Positions 42,651-54,026 of a stretch of DNA of 64,000 bases are shown one piece after another. The position numbers and the translations under genes were made by a program. Position 1 is the first letter of the stretch, and each line of letters starts with the position of its first letter. Source of the stretch: Neobacillus rhizophilus (lineage in GTDB: Bacteria > Bacillota > Bacilli > Bacillales > Cytobacillaceae); NCBI RefSeq assembly GCF_018343535.1, contig NZ_JAGYPF010000001.1, positions 1,612,001-1,676,000 of the forward strand, written 5' to 3'. Below the pieces are notes generated by a model. The model was not told where the DNA came from and searched no databases. It worked only from the letters and a program-made list of their open reading frames with translations.

Positions 42651-43537
42651 ATGCAAATGAAAAACTTCATGATTGACGAAAGCCTAAAAGAACTAACCAA
42701 ACACCATACAGTTGTTATGCCAATTGCATGTTATAAAACCACCATTAATCAAAATATCCATGGCTATATATTCCTCTTCATTGGCATGACGAAATTCAAT
42801 TTGTGTTAATCGTAAAAGGGGAAGCAATTTTTCAAGTTAATGAAGATTGGATCGTGGTTCGAGAAGCTGATGGACTGTTTATCAATAGTGGATGCCTGCA
42901 CATGGCACAGGAAAAGGATCGCTCGGGTTGTGTCTATATTTGCTTAAATCTTTCACCCTATTTTGTATTATCACAAGAACTCTATCCTAATTATGTAAAA
43001 CCTTATGTTCAAGCGACTAATTTACCCTACTTATATATAGATGCAAATGAGATTTGGGGAAAAAACATTTTAGATGCAATTTTAGAAATCTATCAATGTA
43101 TTGAGCAAAAGTCCCAATACTATGAAATAGATATATCGATGCGACTACCATTCATTTGGAAAAACTTAATCGATAATGGTTTTAAACTAGAATTTGTTCA
43201 GACAGAAATAGTAAAGAGTCAAAGAATGAAGCAGATGCTAAGCTGGATCCAACAGCATTATACAGAAAAAATTATGTTAGAGGATATTGCAAGGGCAGGT
43301 CAGCTGAGCCGTTCTGAATGCTGTCGATATTTCAAGCGATTTTTAAAATGTACACCATTAAATTATGTTATCGATTTTCGTATTCAAAAGAGCCTATATC
43401 TACTGCAGCAAGATGATTCGAATATTACCGAAGTTGCTTATCAAGTCGGTTTTAATAGTACGAGTTATTTTATTAATAAATTCAGAGATTCCATGAACAT
43501 GACTCCATTAGCATACAAAAAAAACAAAATGCAATGA
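42651..43537 (+). pseudogene. AraC-family regulator with frameshift in the N-terminal cupin
   Basis: ATG at 42651 has an excellent site (TTGAGGTGAT) and reads MQMKNFMIDESLKELTKHH up to the TATATA run at 42765-42770. After it the reading must change by two bases to continue as the cupin core PLHWHDEIQFVLIVKG and the C-terminal AraC double helix-turn-helix (about 43230-43530, with EDIARAGQLSRSECCRYFKRF and TEVAYQVGFNSTSYFINKFR). The original frame stops at TGT TAA near 42808. A TA duplication explains the break. It is divergent from the dpaL cluster and was presumably its activator. An assembly error is possible. Confidence 0.8.
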
Positions 43538-43608
43538 CGAAGCAGTTTTTGGCTAAGCACAATTATGCGAATTTGCACTATGGTTTGAATCTTATTTTTT
43601 AATAAAAA

Positions 43609-43647
43609 GAAAATGGCCCAGTTGAACCGAGCCATTTTCTTTATTTT
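43609..43647 (+). terminator. Terminator of the AraC-family gene
   Basis: Stem GAAAATGGC / GCCATTTTC with inner imperfect pairing and T-rich tail. Resembles the hairpin at 30224, sharing AGTTGAAC in the loop. Confidence 0.88.
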
Positions 43648-43697
43648 ACAACTAAAGTTGACGTTACTTAAAATGCACTTCTACACAATGTTTAACT

Positions 43698-44594
43698 TTA
43701 TTCAGCTGGTGTTTTCATTAATTGATTTGAACAGTTGACTGATCTAATTTCACTAACAAATGTAGAGCCTAATAGGAGTACACCACCAAGCACTTGAATA
43801 ATTGTCATTTGTTCTTGCAGAATAATGGCAGAAATCAATATAGCTACAAATGGATCCACATAACTTAGCATAGCTATACTCTGACCTTTCAATCCTTCCA
43901 TACCAGAGAAAAATAACCAAAACCCAATCCCTGTATTGATAATCCCTAAAATTAAAATAAAAGGAATGGAAGAGCTTGATACTTCAAAGATACCAAATCC
44001 GGAAGTCCAGAAAACATATGGCATTAGAAGTAAAGTGGTTGTTCCTAGCTGAATGATGGTTAGCTCTAACTTTCCCATATCTTTAATAAATTTATTTAGA
44101 AGCAATAACGCAGCATAAAATGCAGCTGCGATTAATCCAAAGGAAAGTCCAAGAAGATCATCTGAGCTGGATGCTCTCAGGCCTTCTCCGACAATCATTA
44201 ACATCCCTATAATCGCTACACCAATACACACATTTTTCTTGATGGATAATTGTTCCCGAAGTACAAATGGAGAAAGAAGCATCACAAATACAGGTGCAAA
44301 GTAATAACCTAGCGTTGCATTGGCAATTGTGGTATGGTCATACGATTGATAAAGAAAAATCCAATTTCCTCCCAATGAAATACCTGAAAGAATCAAAAAT
44401 AAAGCATTAGATTTAACTAAATTCCATGATAATTTTTTCTTTATCACGAAGAATATTAACAGTAAAAATAAGCATCCTATGAAACTGCTTAATAAAGCTC
44501 TTTCGCTCGAAGATAGATCAATGTTTCGAACAACTAAACCAATTGTACCGAAAATAATCATTGATAATATAAACTGAATTTTAGATTTCATCAT
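43698..44594 (-). CDS. EamA/DMT-family transporter 2
   Basis: 298 residues with ten membrane helices in two EamA repeats; begins KIQFILSMIIFGTIGLVVRNID. Divergent from a LysR regulator at 44806, which makes it that regulator's likely target, perhaps an exporter of amino acids or another metabolite. No substrate is readable. Not closely similar to transporter 1 at 35216. Confidence 0.88.
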   Translation of the reverse strand: MMKSKIQFILSMIIFGTIGLVVRNIDLSSSERALLSSFIGCLFLLLIFFVIKKKLSWNLVKSNALFLILSGISLGGNWIFLYQSYDHTTIANATLGYYFAPVFVMLLSPFVLREQLSIKKNVCIGVAIIGMLMIVGEGLRASSSDDLLGLSFGLIAAAFYAALLLLNKFIKDMGKLELTIIQLGTTTLLLMPYVFWTSGFGIFEVSSSSIPFILILGIINTGIGFWLFFSGMEGLKGQSIAMLSYVDPFVAILISAIILQEQMTIIQVLGGVLLLGSTFVSEIRSVNCSNQLMKTPAE

Positions 44595-44805
44595 CTACTC
44601 CTACGAAACATAATTCGCAGATTCTGAGACTTGTAGCTGGCTGGTGCTTTTTCCATAACATCACTCACAAAAAACATCGTTAAACACCTTTTCCTTTCCT
44701 AACTTGAATAATTAATAGTAAAAATATATCATAATCACACACATTACAAAAACGAATGTTTATCATGATATACATGACAAATCCAGATGGAAAGAGGAAA
44801 GAGAT

Positions 44806-45675
44806 ATGAATATTCAAAAATATATGGCATTTGTCAAAGCAGTAGAATTTGGTAGTTTTACAAAAGCTGCCGAAATATTGGACTATTCACAGTCTGGGAT
44901 AAGCCGTATGATTAACGATTTAGAAAAGGAATGGGGGATTTCTCTTTTTGAAAGGGGACGTGCCGGTATCAATTTAACCTCGGATGGTTTAAAGGTACTG
45001 CCCCAATTAAAGCGAATTTGCAATGAGTATGAAATCTTAATGAAGCAGATTGAAGAACTAAATAATATGGAATCTGGGATGATTCGAATTGGGACATTTT
45101 CCAGCGTAGCATCTCATTGGCTCCCTAACATCATTAAAATTTTTAAGAAGGATTACCCAATGATAGATTTTGAATTTCTGCTTGGTGATTATACAGAAAT
45201 TGAGAGTTGGATCCTAAATGGGCGTGTTGACTTTGGATTTTTGCGGCTACCGACAAAAGCAGAACTTGAAACAGTCTTTTTGGAACAAGACCGTTTGCTG
45301 GTAGTGATTCCACAAAATCATCCTCTTGCTAATTGCGAGAAGTTTCCCATAAACGGCTTACTGAACAGCCCGTTTATGCTGTTGGAAAAGGGGGCAAAAG
45401 CAGAAATCTCCGAAATTTTTGAGAGGCACCAAATTTCTCCGCATGTAAATTTTACAACATGGGATGACTATGCCATTATGTCTATGGTGGAAAATGGGCT
45501 AGGAATCAGTATATTACCAGAATTGATATTACAGCGTATTCCACACAAAATTATAGCGAAAGAGCTTGAAGTTCCTGCTTTTAGAAATATTGGTGTTGCT
45601 ATGAGAGAACAAAAATCACTTTCCCTTGCGTCCAAGAAGTTTTTAGAATATTTATCATATAGGAACAGAAAATGA
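44806..45675 (+). CDS. LysR-family transcriptional regulator 1
   Basis: 289 residues: N-terminal winged helix (AVEFGSFTKAAEILDYSQSGISRMINDLEKEWGISLFERG, seen across residues 11-50) and C-terminal effector-binding domain. Ribosome site AGAGGAAAGAG. Divergent from the EamA transporter 2 gene with 211 bp between, the usual arrangement for LysR control of an exporter. Effector unknown. Confidence 0.9.
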   Translation: MNIQKYMAFVKAVEFGSFTKAAEILDYSQSGISRMINDLEKEWGISLFERGRAGINLTSDGLKVLPQLKRICNEYEILMKQIEELNNMESGMIRIGTFSSVASHWLPNIIKIFKKDYPMIDFEFLLGDYTEIESWILNGRVDFGFLRLPTKAELETVFLEQDRLLVVIPQNHPLANCEKFPINGLLNSPFMLLEKGAKAEISEIFERHQISPHVNFTTWDDYAIMSMVENGLGISILPELILQRIPHKIIAKELEVPAFRNIGVAMREQKSLSLASKKFLEYLSYRNRK

Positions 45676-46189
45676 ATGAGTAGATGAAAATATTCAGACG
45701 GGCAACAATGAATGTTTGTTTCTGAAAATCCTTTTTGCACTAAACTGACGGTTACTTCAATAAGAAAAGTGCCTTGCTCCAATATTGAAGCAAAGCACTC
45801 CGTTTGTTCTATAAGAAAAGCTACCATACAGACAGCTTAAAACTTGAACTCTTGCCCATTTTAGTTGAATTACTTAGATGTATTCAGTGGTTTGGTGGAT
45901 CAAGTGGATAATAAGAATTCATGCCATGTTCGGGAGGGCATTCCTTTATTTTTCCGTATTATATTAAAATTTTAGCTTTCTTTTACTAAAATAATTACTT
46001 AAACGATGCGGTTAGTGAAAAGACGATTCAACTTTTTTGCAGAAACTCAACCTATATACCAAGTTGCTCATTAAACAAACTATTGACTGTTAAATTCTTT
46101 TTTTATAAGTTATCAATTATTTAGTAAGAGCTTCTTCTAGCTGAATTTCCAGTTAATCTGATACTCCGGTATTTAATAAACTTACAGTT
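45676..46189. other. 514-bp gene-free stretch
   Basis: AT-rich, no gene I can support. Contains one copy of the dispersed motif GGTTACTTCAATAAGAA (45750-45766) and an imperfect hairpin AGTGCcTTGCT / AGCAAaGCACT (45769-45800) whose T-run is on the minus strand. A short minus-strand frame near 45885-45950 (ending PLDPPNH) lacks a start. Confidence 0.5.
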
Positions 46190-46690
46190 TTACTCAAAAA
46201 CCTTTTCCATTATCATTACATCCACAAAGCGACCATCTAATTTTCCCTGATTCTTAAATACTCCAACTTCTCTATAACCATTCTTTCTATAAAGCCCTTG
46301 CCCCAGATTATTAAATGGAAATGTAAATAAAACAATCTTGTTAAAGTCATTTTTAATCGCAGCCTGTTCAATTTCATTAAGCAATACGGAACCAACCCCT
46401 TTTCCCCTGTAATCCCTTCTAATATAGATGGATAAATCAGCGACACCGGCATAAGTGCACCGGTTTGAATATGGATTTAACGATGCCCAGCCAATAACCT
46501 CCTCGTCTTGTTCCACTACGATTACCGCAAAACGTCCAGTATGATTGTTATACCATTTTCTCATATATTCAAAATCTTTCTGGTCTTCCTCTAATGTTGC
46601 TATCCTGTCCTCAATTCCTTGATTATAAATACTTAATATCGATTCTAAGTCACTTACTGATGCCGGCCTTGTTTTTAACTCTATTTTCAT
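46190..46690 (-). CDS. GNAT acetyltransferase, ArsN/phosphinothricin-acetyltransferase type
   Basis: 166 residues from ATG 46690, preceded by AGGGGG. One GNAT domain with the acetyl-CoA loop IYIRRDYRGKGVGSVLL and the family stretches IYNQGIEDRIATLEED and NLGQGLYRKNGYREVGVF. This branch acetylates amino-group toxins such as phosphinothricin and the organoarsenical arsinothricin (ArsN1). The arsenic genes within 4 kb favour the ArsN reading, though it has its own strand and is divergent from the MarR gene. Substrate not proven. Confidence 0.85.
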   Translation of the reverse strand: MKIELKTRPASVSDLESILSIYNQGIEDRIATLEEDQKDFEYMRKWYNNHTGRFAVIVVEQDEEVIGWASLNPYSNRCTYAGVADLSIYIRRDYRGKGVGSVLLNEIEQAAIKNDFNKIVLFTFPFNNLGQGLYRKNGYREVGVFKNQGKLDGRFVDVMIMEKVFE

Positions 46691-46761
46691 GATAATCCCC
46701 CTAGAAATTAATGGCTTATAACCATTATATAAAAAATTTTCCATTTTTAAAAGAAAATTAG

Positions 46762-46790
46762 TTGCAATTTGCAAATGATTAGTATATAAT
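46762..46790 (+). promoter_or_regulatory. marR promoter with palindromic operator
   Basis: TTGCAATTTGCAA (46762-46774). Its first TTGCAA can serve as -35, with a consensus -10 TATAAT at 46785-46790, spacer 17 bp, so the operator covers the -35. It also lies close enough to affect the divergent arsN-like gene. The same palindrome recurs at 47291. Confidence 0.75.
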
Positions 46791-46809
46791 TAAATCAGAG
46801 GTGAAAAAT

Positions 46810-47256
46810 ATGGAAAACCTTAGAGAACTGTTCCAGGTAATGACAAGGCGATTTGGTCTTTTAAATAAAAACTGTTGTCAAATAGGCGGAACTGAAATAT
46901 CCCTCGTTCAAAGCCATATCCTATATGAACTACTTCGCCGGGAAAAGCCTTCGATGCAACAGGTTGCTGATACGTTAGGGATGGATATAACCACCTTTAG
47001 CCGGCAAATTCAAACGCTAGTAAAAATGGAACTAGTTGTGAAATCACCTCTCCCTGAAGATAGACGTGTTTCTCAACTAGCCCTAACCACACAGGGAAAG
47101 TATGTTGCTGCGAAGATCGATGCAGACATGAACCAATATCTTAACGAAGTATTTTCAAATATGAGCGAGTTTGAACGGGAAATGGTCATCAAATCAGTCA
47201 AACTTTTAAACGAAGCAATGTCAAAATCTACTGTTTGTTGTAAACCATTAATTTGA
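46810..47256 (+). CDS. MarR-family regulator with cysteine pairs
   Basis: 148 residues from ATG 46810, with AGAGGTG upstream (GTG 46801 is part of that site). MarR winged helix: QQVADTLGMDITTFSRQIQTLVKMELVVKSPLPEDRR spans about residues 53-90 of the fold. Unusual Cys pairs lie near the N-terminus (NKNCCQIGG) and at the C-terminus (VCCKPLI), suggesting thiol or metalloid sensing. Its palindrome lies in its own promoter and again 35 bp after its stop, before the small paired-Cys and permease genes, so it probably controls all of them. Confidence 0.87.
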   Translation: MENLRELFQVMTRRFGLLNKNCCQIGGTEISLVQSHILYELLRREKPSMQQVADTLGMDITTFSRQIQTLVKMELVVKSPLPEDRRVSQLALTTQGKYVAAKIDADMNQYLNEVFSNMSEFEREMVIKSVKLLNEAMSKSTVCCKPLI

Positions 47257-47273
47257 GCAAGATCCACTTGCTC
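47255..47273 (+). terminator. Short hairpin at the marR stop
   Basis: Stem GAGCAAG / CTTGCTC overlapping the TGA stop, followed by ATTTATTAAAAAT. A weak terminator that would allow partial readthrough to the permease genes. Confidence 0.5.
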
Positions 47274-47290
47274 ATTTATTAAAAATAATT

Positions 47291-47307
47291 ACTTGCAATT
47301 TGCAAGT
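47291..47307. promoter_or_regulatory. MarR operator, copy 2
   Basis: 17-bp palindrome ACTTGCAATTTGCAAGT, perfect apart from its central base and extendable by two more bases on each side. Ends 3 bp before the AAGGAG ribosome site of the next small gene. Its core TTGCAATTTGCAA equals the element in the marR promoter. Confidence 0.82.
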
Positions 47308-47324
47308 AATAAGGAGATAGCAAT

Positions 47325-47582
47325 ATGTATTTCAATGAAATGAAATTAAAAGTTTATTATGAAATGAAAAAAGAAGAAATGGAGAAAGCTGTACTGGCTA
47401 GCCAGTATTAAAAAAATAGTCCAACGTCAAAACTCTATAGAAATTTCTTAAATATGTTTAAGAAAAGCCAAAAACAAAATGCTGTGCCAAAACCGGATTG
47501 CTGTGAAATTAAAATCCAAGAAGTATGCTGCGGAAATAAAAAAATGTTTTTTATAAATAAGGGGGTTGCTTATGTGGTCTGA
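47325..47582 (+). CDS. Paired-cysteine microprotein locus 1 (interrupted by an in-frame TAA)
   Basis: ATG 47325 with AAGGAG gives 28 residues (MYFNEMKLKVYYEMKKEEME, then KAVLASQY) to a TAA at 47409. The same frame then continues without a break: KNSPTSKLYRNFLNMFKKSQ, QNAVPKPDCCEIKIQEVCCG..., to a TGA at 47580 overlapping the permease start. The second half has its own ATG (47454) but no good ribosome site, and its CCEIKIQEVCC part resembles the microprotein at 48453. So either one gene has gained a stop codon, or two short genes lie in the same frame. A role in binding a soft metal or metalloid is suggested by the Cys pairs only. Confidence 0.6.
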
Positions 47583-48438
47583 AGTGTTTCATAGTTTTTT
47601 ATCCATTGCATTAGAATTAACTTTATTGTTTATTGGAATCTCTTTTCTAATCAACCTATTACAAGCTTTCATTCCCTATAAAAAGATGGAACGAGTGATG
47701 GAAAAAAGCCATCCATTGGTAAGTGCCTTTGTTGCACTAGGGTTCGCCTTTATCACTCCGTTTTGTTCCTGCTCAACTATACCGGTAGTAGTTAATCTAC
47801 TAAACAAAAAAGTGCGATTTGGAATTGTCATGATTTTCTTATTCTCTTCTCCTGTTTTAGACCCAACCATCATAACATTAATGATGGCCGTACTCGGAGT
47901 AAAAGTTGCCTTTGCTTACACTGTCATAACATCCCTCCTCTCCGTAATTATTGGTTTCGCTTTAGAAAAGTTTGGTTTTGAAGAACAGATAAAAAATGTG
48001 GTAGTAAAGGGTTACCAGGAACCGGATAAGAAATTTCAACTAAAAGCAGCATTTATTGAAACGCTGCAACTAATAAAAAGTGTATATCCTTATTTGCTAA
48101 TAGGTGCATTTATCGGTGCATTCATACATGGAGCTGTTCCAACCAGTTGGATATCTACATTTTTGGGAGGTGATAAGTGGTGGCTCGTTCCTATAGCTGC
48201 GATTATTGGTATCCCACTCTATATTAGACTTTCTACTATGATACCAATTTCTCAAATCATGATTGCCAAAGGGATGGCTTTGGGTCCAGTGATGGCTCTT
48301 ATGATAAGTTCAGCAGGTGCAAGTCTACCTGAGTTGACTTTATTAAATAGCATCTTCAAAAAGAAGCTCGTATTTGCATTCGTTGGTTCAGTCTTTACGA
48401 TGTCTACTATATCAGGATTTCTATTTTACCTTATTTAA
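47572..48438 (+). CDS. UPF0718/ArsP-type permease
   Basis: 288 residues from ATG 47572, 6 bases after AAGGGGG. About eight membrane segments; the signature ITPFCSCSTIPVVVNLL near residues 56-72 carries a CxC pair in the first helical group. The DUF318/ArsP_1 family includes organoarsenical exporters and uncharacterised permeases often found near ArsR regulators or thioredoxin-like proteins. Here it lies between two paired-Cys microprotein genes and downstream of a MarR operator. Export of an arsenical or other soft-metal compound is likely but not shown. Confidence 0.87.
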   Translation: MWSEVFHSFLSIALELTLLFIGISFLINLLQAFIPYKKMERVMEKSHPLVSAFVALGFAFITPFCSCSTIPVVVNLLNKKVRFGIVMIFLFSSPVLDPTIITLMMAVLGVKVAFAYTVITSLLSVIIGFALEKFGFEEQIKNVVVKGYQEPDKKFQLKAAFIETLQLIKSVYPYLLIGAFIGAFIHGAVPTSWISTFLGGDKWWLVPIAAIIGIPLYIRLSTMIPISQIMIAKGMALGPVMALMISSAGASLPELTLLNSIFKKKLVFAFVGSVFTMSTISGFLFYLI

Positions 48439-48452
48439 GGGGGATATTTAAA

Positions 48453-48578
48453 ATGGGTATTTTTAAAAGTCTATTTCAAAAGAAAGAACGTTCTTGCTGC
48501 AATGTTATGATTGAGGAAGTAAAAGAAGACACTAATGTTCAATCACAAGATGAACAAAAAAGCAGTTGCTGTAAATAA
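48453..48578 (+). CDS. Paired-cysteine microprotein 2
   Basis: 41 residues read directly: basic amphipathic start MGIFKSLFQKKERSCCNVMI, acidic middle EEVKEDTNVQSQDEQK, end SSCCK. ATG 48453, strong site AAGGGGG, 14 bp after the permease stop. It shares the pattern FKK/FQKK...CC-x-x-x-I-x-EV with the second half of the locus at 47454. Two vicinal Cys pairs are well suited to bind As(III), Sb(III) or a similar thiophilic ion. I do not recognise a named family. Confidence 0.75.
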   Translation: MGIFKSLFQKKERSCCNVMIEEVKEDTNVQSQDEQKSSCCK

Positions 48579-48629
48579 GCTAAGTTAAAATATGGCTTAC
48601 AGACTGAATACGGCATTCACACACATTTT

Positions 48630-48661
48630 AAAGCCAGGAGGGTGAATCCCTCCTGGCTTTT
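48630..48661. terminator. Convergent bidirectional terminator
   Basis: Perfect 13-bp stem AAAGCCAGGAGGG / CCCTCCTGGCTTT around TGAAT, with A and T runs outside. Ends both the permease operon and the ars operon. Confidence 0.93.
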
Positions 48662-48669
48662 ATTAAATC

Positions 48670-49092
48670 TTACTCCCCTGTTTCGGAAAAACGCTTAATT
48701 CTTTCCCCGATTTCATCACGTACTCTTTGGAAAAATGCCCATTTTTCTTCATCTGTTCCTTGAGCTTTTGCCGGATCATCAAATCCCCAATGTACTCGTT
48801 TGACGCTTGGTGGTGTTACAGGGCATTTATCAGCAGCATCACCACACAGGGTTACGACTAAATCCGCACTGTTTAGATAATTAGGTTCGATTATGTCAGA
48901 AGTATGCTTGGAAATGTCGATCCCAGCTTCCTTCATGGCTTTTACAGCATTTGGGTTTAATCCGTGCGCTTCTATACCAGCACTACGTACTTCCCACTCT
49001 TCACCTAAATAATTTTTTGCCCATCCTTCTGCCATTTGGCTGCGGCAAGAGTTTCCTGTACATAAGAAGTAAAGTTTCTTTTTGTTTTCCAT
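48670..49092 (-). CDS. arsC: Thioredoxin-coupled arsenate reductase
   Basis: 140 residues from ATG 49092 (AAAGGTG upstream). Low-molecular-weight phosphatase fold: P-loop [16 protein letters not shown] with the nucleophilic Cys near residue 11, and the Cys pair in [11 protein letters not shown] near 83-90 that relays the disulfide to thioredoxin. Reduces arsenate to arsenite for the Acr3 pump. Last gene of arsR-acr3-arsC. Confidence 0.96.
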   Translation of the reverse strand: MENKKKLYFLCTGNSCRSQMAEGWAKNYLGEEWEVRSAGIEAHGLNPNAVKAMKEAGIDISKHTSDIIEPNYLNSADLVVTLCGDAADKCPVTPPSVKRVHWGFDDPAKAQGTDEEKWAFFQRVRDEIGERIKRFSETGE

Positions 49093-49118
49093 GTTGAAAG
49101 CCACCTTTATTATTATTG

Positions 49119-50174
49119 TTAGGCTGCGTGTTCTTTAAAATATTTTCGTTTAAACCATAATGCCACATTGACTAACGCAATCATGACCGGTACTTCCACA
49201 AGTGGTCCGATTACTGCGGCAAAGGCTGCGCCAGAATGGATCCCGAAGACACCAACCGCCACAGCTATTGCTAATTCAAAGTTATTGCTTCCAGCTGTAA
49301 ACGCAAGTGTTGTTGTAACGGGATAGCTCGCGCCAATTTTTCTTCCCATGAAAAAGGAAACAAAGAACATGACAACAAAATAGATCAACAATGGGATTGC
49401 TATCCGAACCACATCCAGAGGCAGACTAACAATAACGTCCCCTTTTAAAGAAAACATAAGGATAATGGTAAATAGCAATGCAATTAATGTGATGGGACTT
49501 ATTTTGGGAATAAACACTTTTTCATACCATTGTCTTCCTTTAGCTTTAACTAATGTGAAGCGAGTAATCATACCAGCTATAAATGGAATTCCGAGATAAA
49601 TGAAGACTGATTTAGCTACCTCTGCAATCGTAATGTCAACAACCGCCCCTTGTATTCCAAACCATTCAGGAATGACGGTCACAAACACATAGGCATAAAC
49701 AGAGAAGAATAGCATTTGGAATATAGAATTGAATGCCACTAATCCCGCTGCATATTCTGTGTCCCCTTTTGCCAGATCATTCCATACGATAACCATCGCA
49801 ATACAACGAGCTAAACCAATCATGATGAGGCCAACCATATACTCCGGCTTATCCGGCAGAAAGATAATTGCCAGCAAAAACATTAGAATGGGTCCAATAA
49901 TCCAGTTTTGCACAAGTGATAAAGATAGTACCTTCACATCTTTAAAAACCCGGCCAATCTCTTCATACCTAACTTTTGCTAGCGGAGGATACATCATTAG
50001 GATTAAGCCGATGGCTAATGGAATGGATGTAGTCCCTACCTGCAAACTATTCAAACTGTCTGCAAATCCTGGAAAAATGAATCCTAATCCAATCCCTAAT
50101 GCCATCGCAATAAAAATCCAAAGCGTTAAGTATCGATCCAAAAAGGAAAGACGTTTTTTCCCCGTGTTACTCAT
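49119..50174 (-). CDS. acr3: ACR3-family arsenite efflux permease
   Basis: 351 residues with ten membrane helices. Exports arsenite by ion exchange. The family Cys lies in [17 protein letters not shown] near residue 143, and [17 protein letters not shown] is conserved near 290. Often named arsB in Bacillus, although it is not of the E. coli ArsB type. Site AAGGAAG before the ATG. 28 bp after arsR, same operon. Confidence 0.96.
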   Translation of the reverse strand: MSNTGKKRLSFLDRYLTLWIFIAMALGIGLGFIFPGFADSLNSLQVGTTSIPLAIGLILMMYPPLAKVRYEEIGRVFKDVKVLSLSLVQNWIIGPILMFLLAIIFLPDKPEYMVGLIMIGLARCIAMVIVWNDLAKGDTEYAAGLVAFNSIFQMLFFSVYAYVFVTVIPEWFGIQGAVVDITIAEVAKSVFIYLGIPFIAGMITRFTLVKAKGRQWYEKVFIPKISPITLIALLFTIILMFSLKGDVIVSLPLDVVRIAIPLLIYFVVMFFVSFFMGRKIGASYPVTTTLAFTAGSNNFELAIAVAVGVFGIHSGAAFAAVIGPLVEVPVMIALVNVALWFKRKYFKEHAA

Positions 50175-50202
50175 GATCTACACTTCCTTATTCAATTAAA
50201 AG

Positions 50203-50550
50203 TTAACAACCACATCGAAGTGTGGGATTACTTTTATTAATAATTTCGATTTTATCTTTCAGGTCTGGTACATGTTGCAAAATAGGATCTATAAGTCCAT
50301 AAAGCTCATTTTCTGGGTTCAAGGAATAATAAATCCATTGACCTCTTCGTTCTTCTTTAACAAGTCCTGCATCCTTTAACTTGCGTAGATGCTGGCTGAT
50401 GGATGGTTGACTTATATCAAATACTTCCTGCAATTCACAAACACAACACTCTCGTTGTTTTAACATCCCAACAATCGTTAACCGTGTTTTGTCCCCTAAT
50501 AATTTTAAAAAGTTGGCTGTTTGTTCAATTGTTACAGTTGATTGTAACAT
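50203..50550 (-). CDS. arsR: ArsR-family arsenic-responsive repressor
   Basis: 115 residues. Winged helix with the metalloid-binding motif ECCVCELQEVF near residues 33-43 at the start of the recognition region (the ELCVCDL motif of classical ArsR), then SQPSISQHLRKLKDAGLV. C-terminus RCGC adds a further Cys pair. Represses arsR-acr3-arsC until arsenite binds. Site GGAGG 8 bases before ATG. A palindrome typical for ArsR lies 28 bp upstream. Confidence 0.95.
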   Translation of the reverse strand: MLQSTVTIEQTANFLKLLGDKTRLTIVGMLKQRECCVCELQEVFDISQPSISQHLRKLKDAGLVKEERRGQWIYYSLNPENELYGLIDPILQHVPDLKDKIEIINKSNPTLRCGC

Positions 50551-50578
50551 TAAATACGCCTCCTAAATTTCCATATAG

Positions 50579-50594
50579 GTAAATAACTATTTAC
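50579..50594. promoter_or_regulatory. Probable ArsR operator
   Basis: Palindrome GTAAATAACTATTTAC, 28 bp before the arsR start. ArsR/SmtB sites are often AT-rich inverted repeats like this. An autoregulatory role is inferred. Confidence 0.6.
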
Positions 50595-53534
<2,940 letters not shown>

Positions 53535-53540
53535 TGATTT

Positions 53541-53573
53541 AAAAAAAGCCAAAGGAGTAGACTACTCCTTTGG
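53541..53573 (-). terminator. Terminator of the DUF3888 gene, overlapping its stop
   Basis: Stem CCAAAGGAGTA / TACTCCTTTGG (53549-53559, 53563-53573), minus strand followed by CTTTTTTT. The last codons of the DUF3888 gene form one arm. Convergent with rph. Confidence 0.88.
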
Positions 53574-54026
53574 TAAATCCTTGTGCTCATATTTTATAAG
53601 CTTACTGGTAATTGAGGGTTTTCCTGGTGCGTCGGGATGGCTATCGACGATCACACCGAAGGTTAGAGTATCCGTCCCTAATGGTTTCTCGTTGGCAGGA
53701 ATGACATTTACTTTAACTATAAATGGATATTCTGCATTTTCGCCTGTTACTTGAGGCTCTGTTACCTCAACAACATTGTAGTTTTTCTCCCAGTCAAATG
53801 CCATACCAGAAATGTTTTTATCTTTATAAAACTCTCTTGCAGATAGAATGATTTCCTTGTTAATTAAATTAAGCATAAAATGTTTTAAATGTTGTTCTTG
53901 AGTAACATCATTCGTTACGTTGTATAAATCATCTTGTAACCTTTTTTTATTGTATTCTTCTCCTTGTACAACACTTGGTATAGTTAAAAAGAAAAACATG
54001 AAAGCTAGCATTAAGATATTTTTCAC
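53562..54026 (-). CDS. DUF3888 secreted protein
   Basis: About 154 residues from a GTG at 54026, 6 bases after GAGGTG. A cleavable signal peptide of about 22 residues (ILMLAFMFFFLTIPSVVQGEE) and a mature domain with ITRS-free, mixed alpha/beta pattern: LYNVTNDVTQEQHLKHFML and AFDWEKNYNVVEVTEPQV. The DUF3888 family occurs in Bacillaceae, is exported and has no known function. Monocistronic and convergent with rph. Confidence 0.8.
   Translation of the reverse strand: MKNILMLAFMFFFLTIPSVVQGEEYNKKRLQDDLYNVTNDVTQEQHLKHFMLNLINKEIILSAREFYKDKNISGMAFDWEKNYNVVEVTEPQVTGENAEYPFIVKVNVIPANEKPLGTDTLTFGVIVDSHPDAPGKPSITSKLIKYEHKDLPKE

Noticed and set aside
45885..45950. Short minus-strand frame ending MNSYYPLDPPNH
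   Set aside because: The ending looks protein-like, but a stop lies just upstream and no start signal exists. Too short to support.
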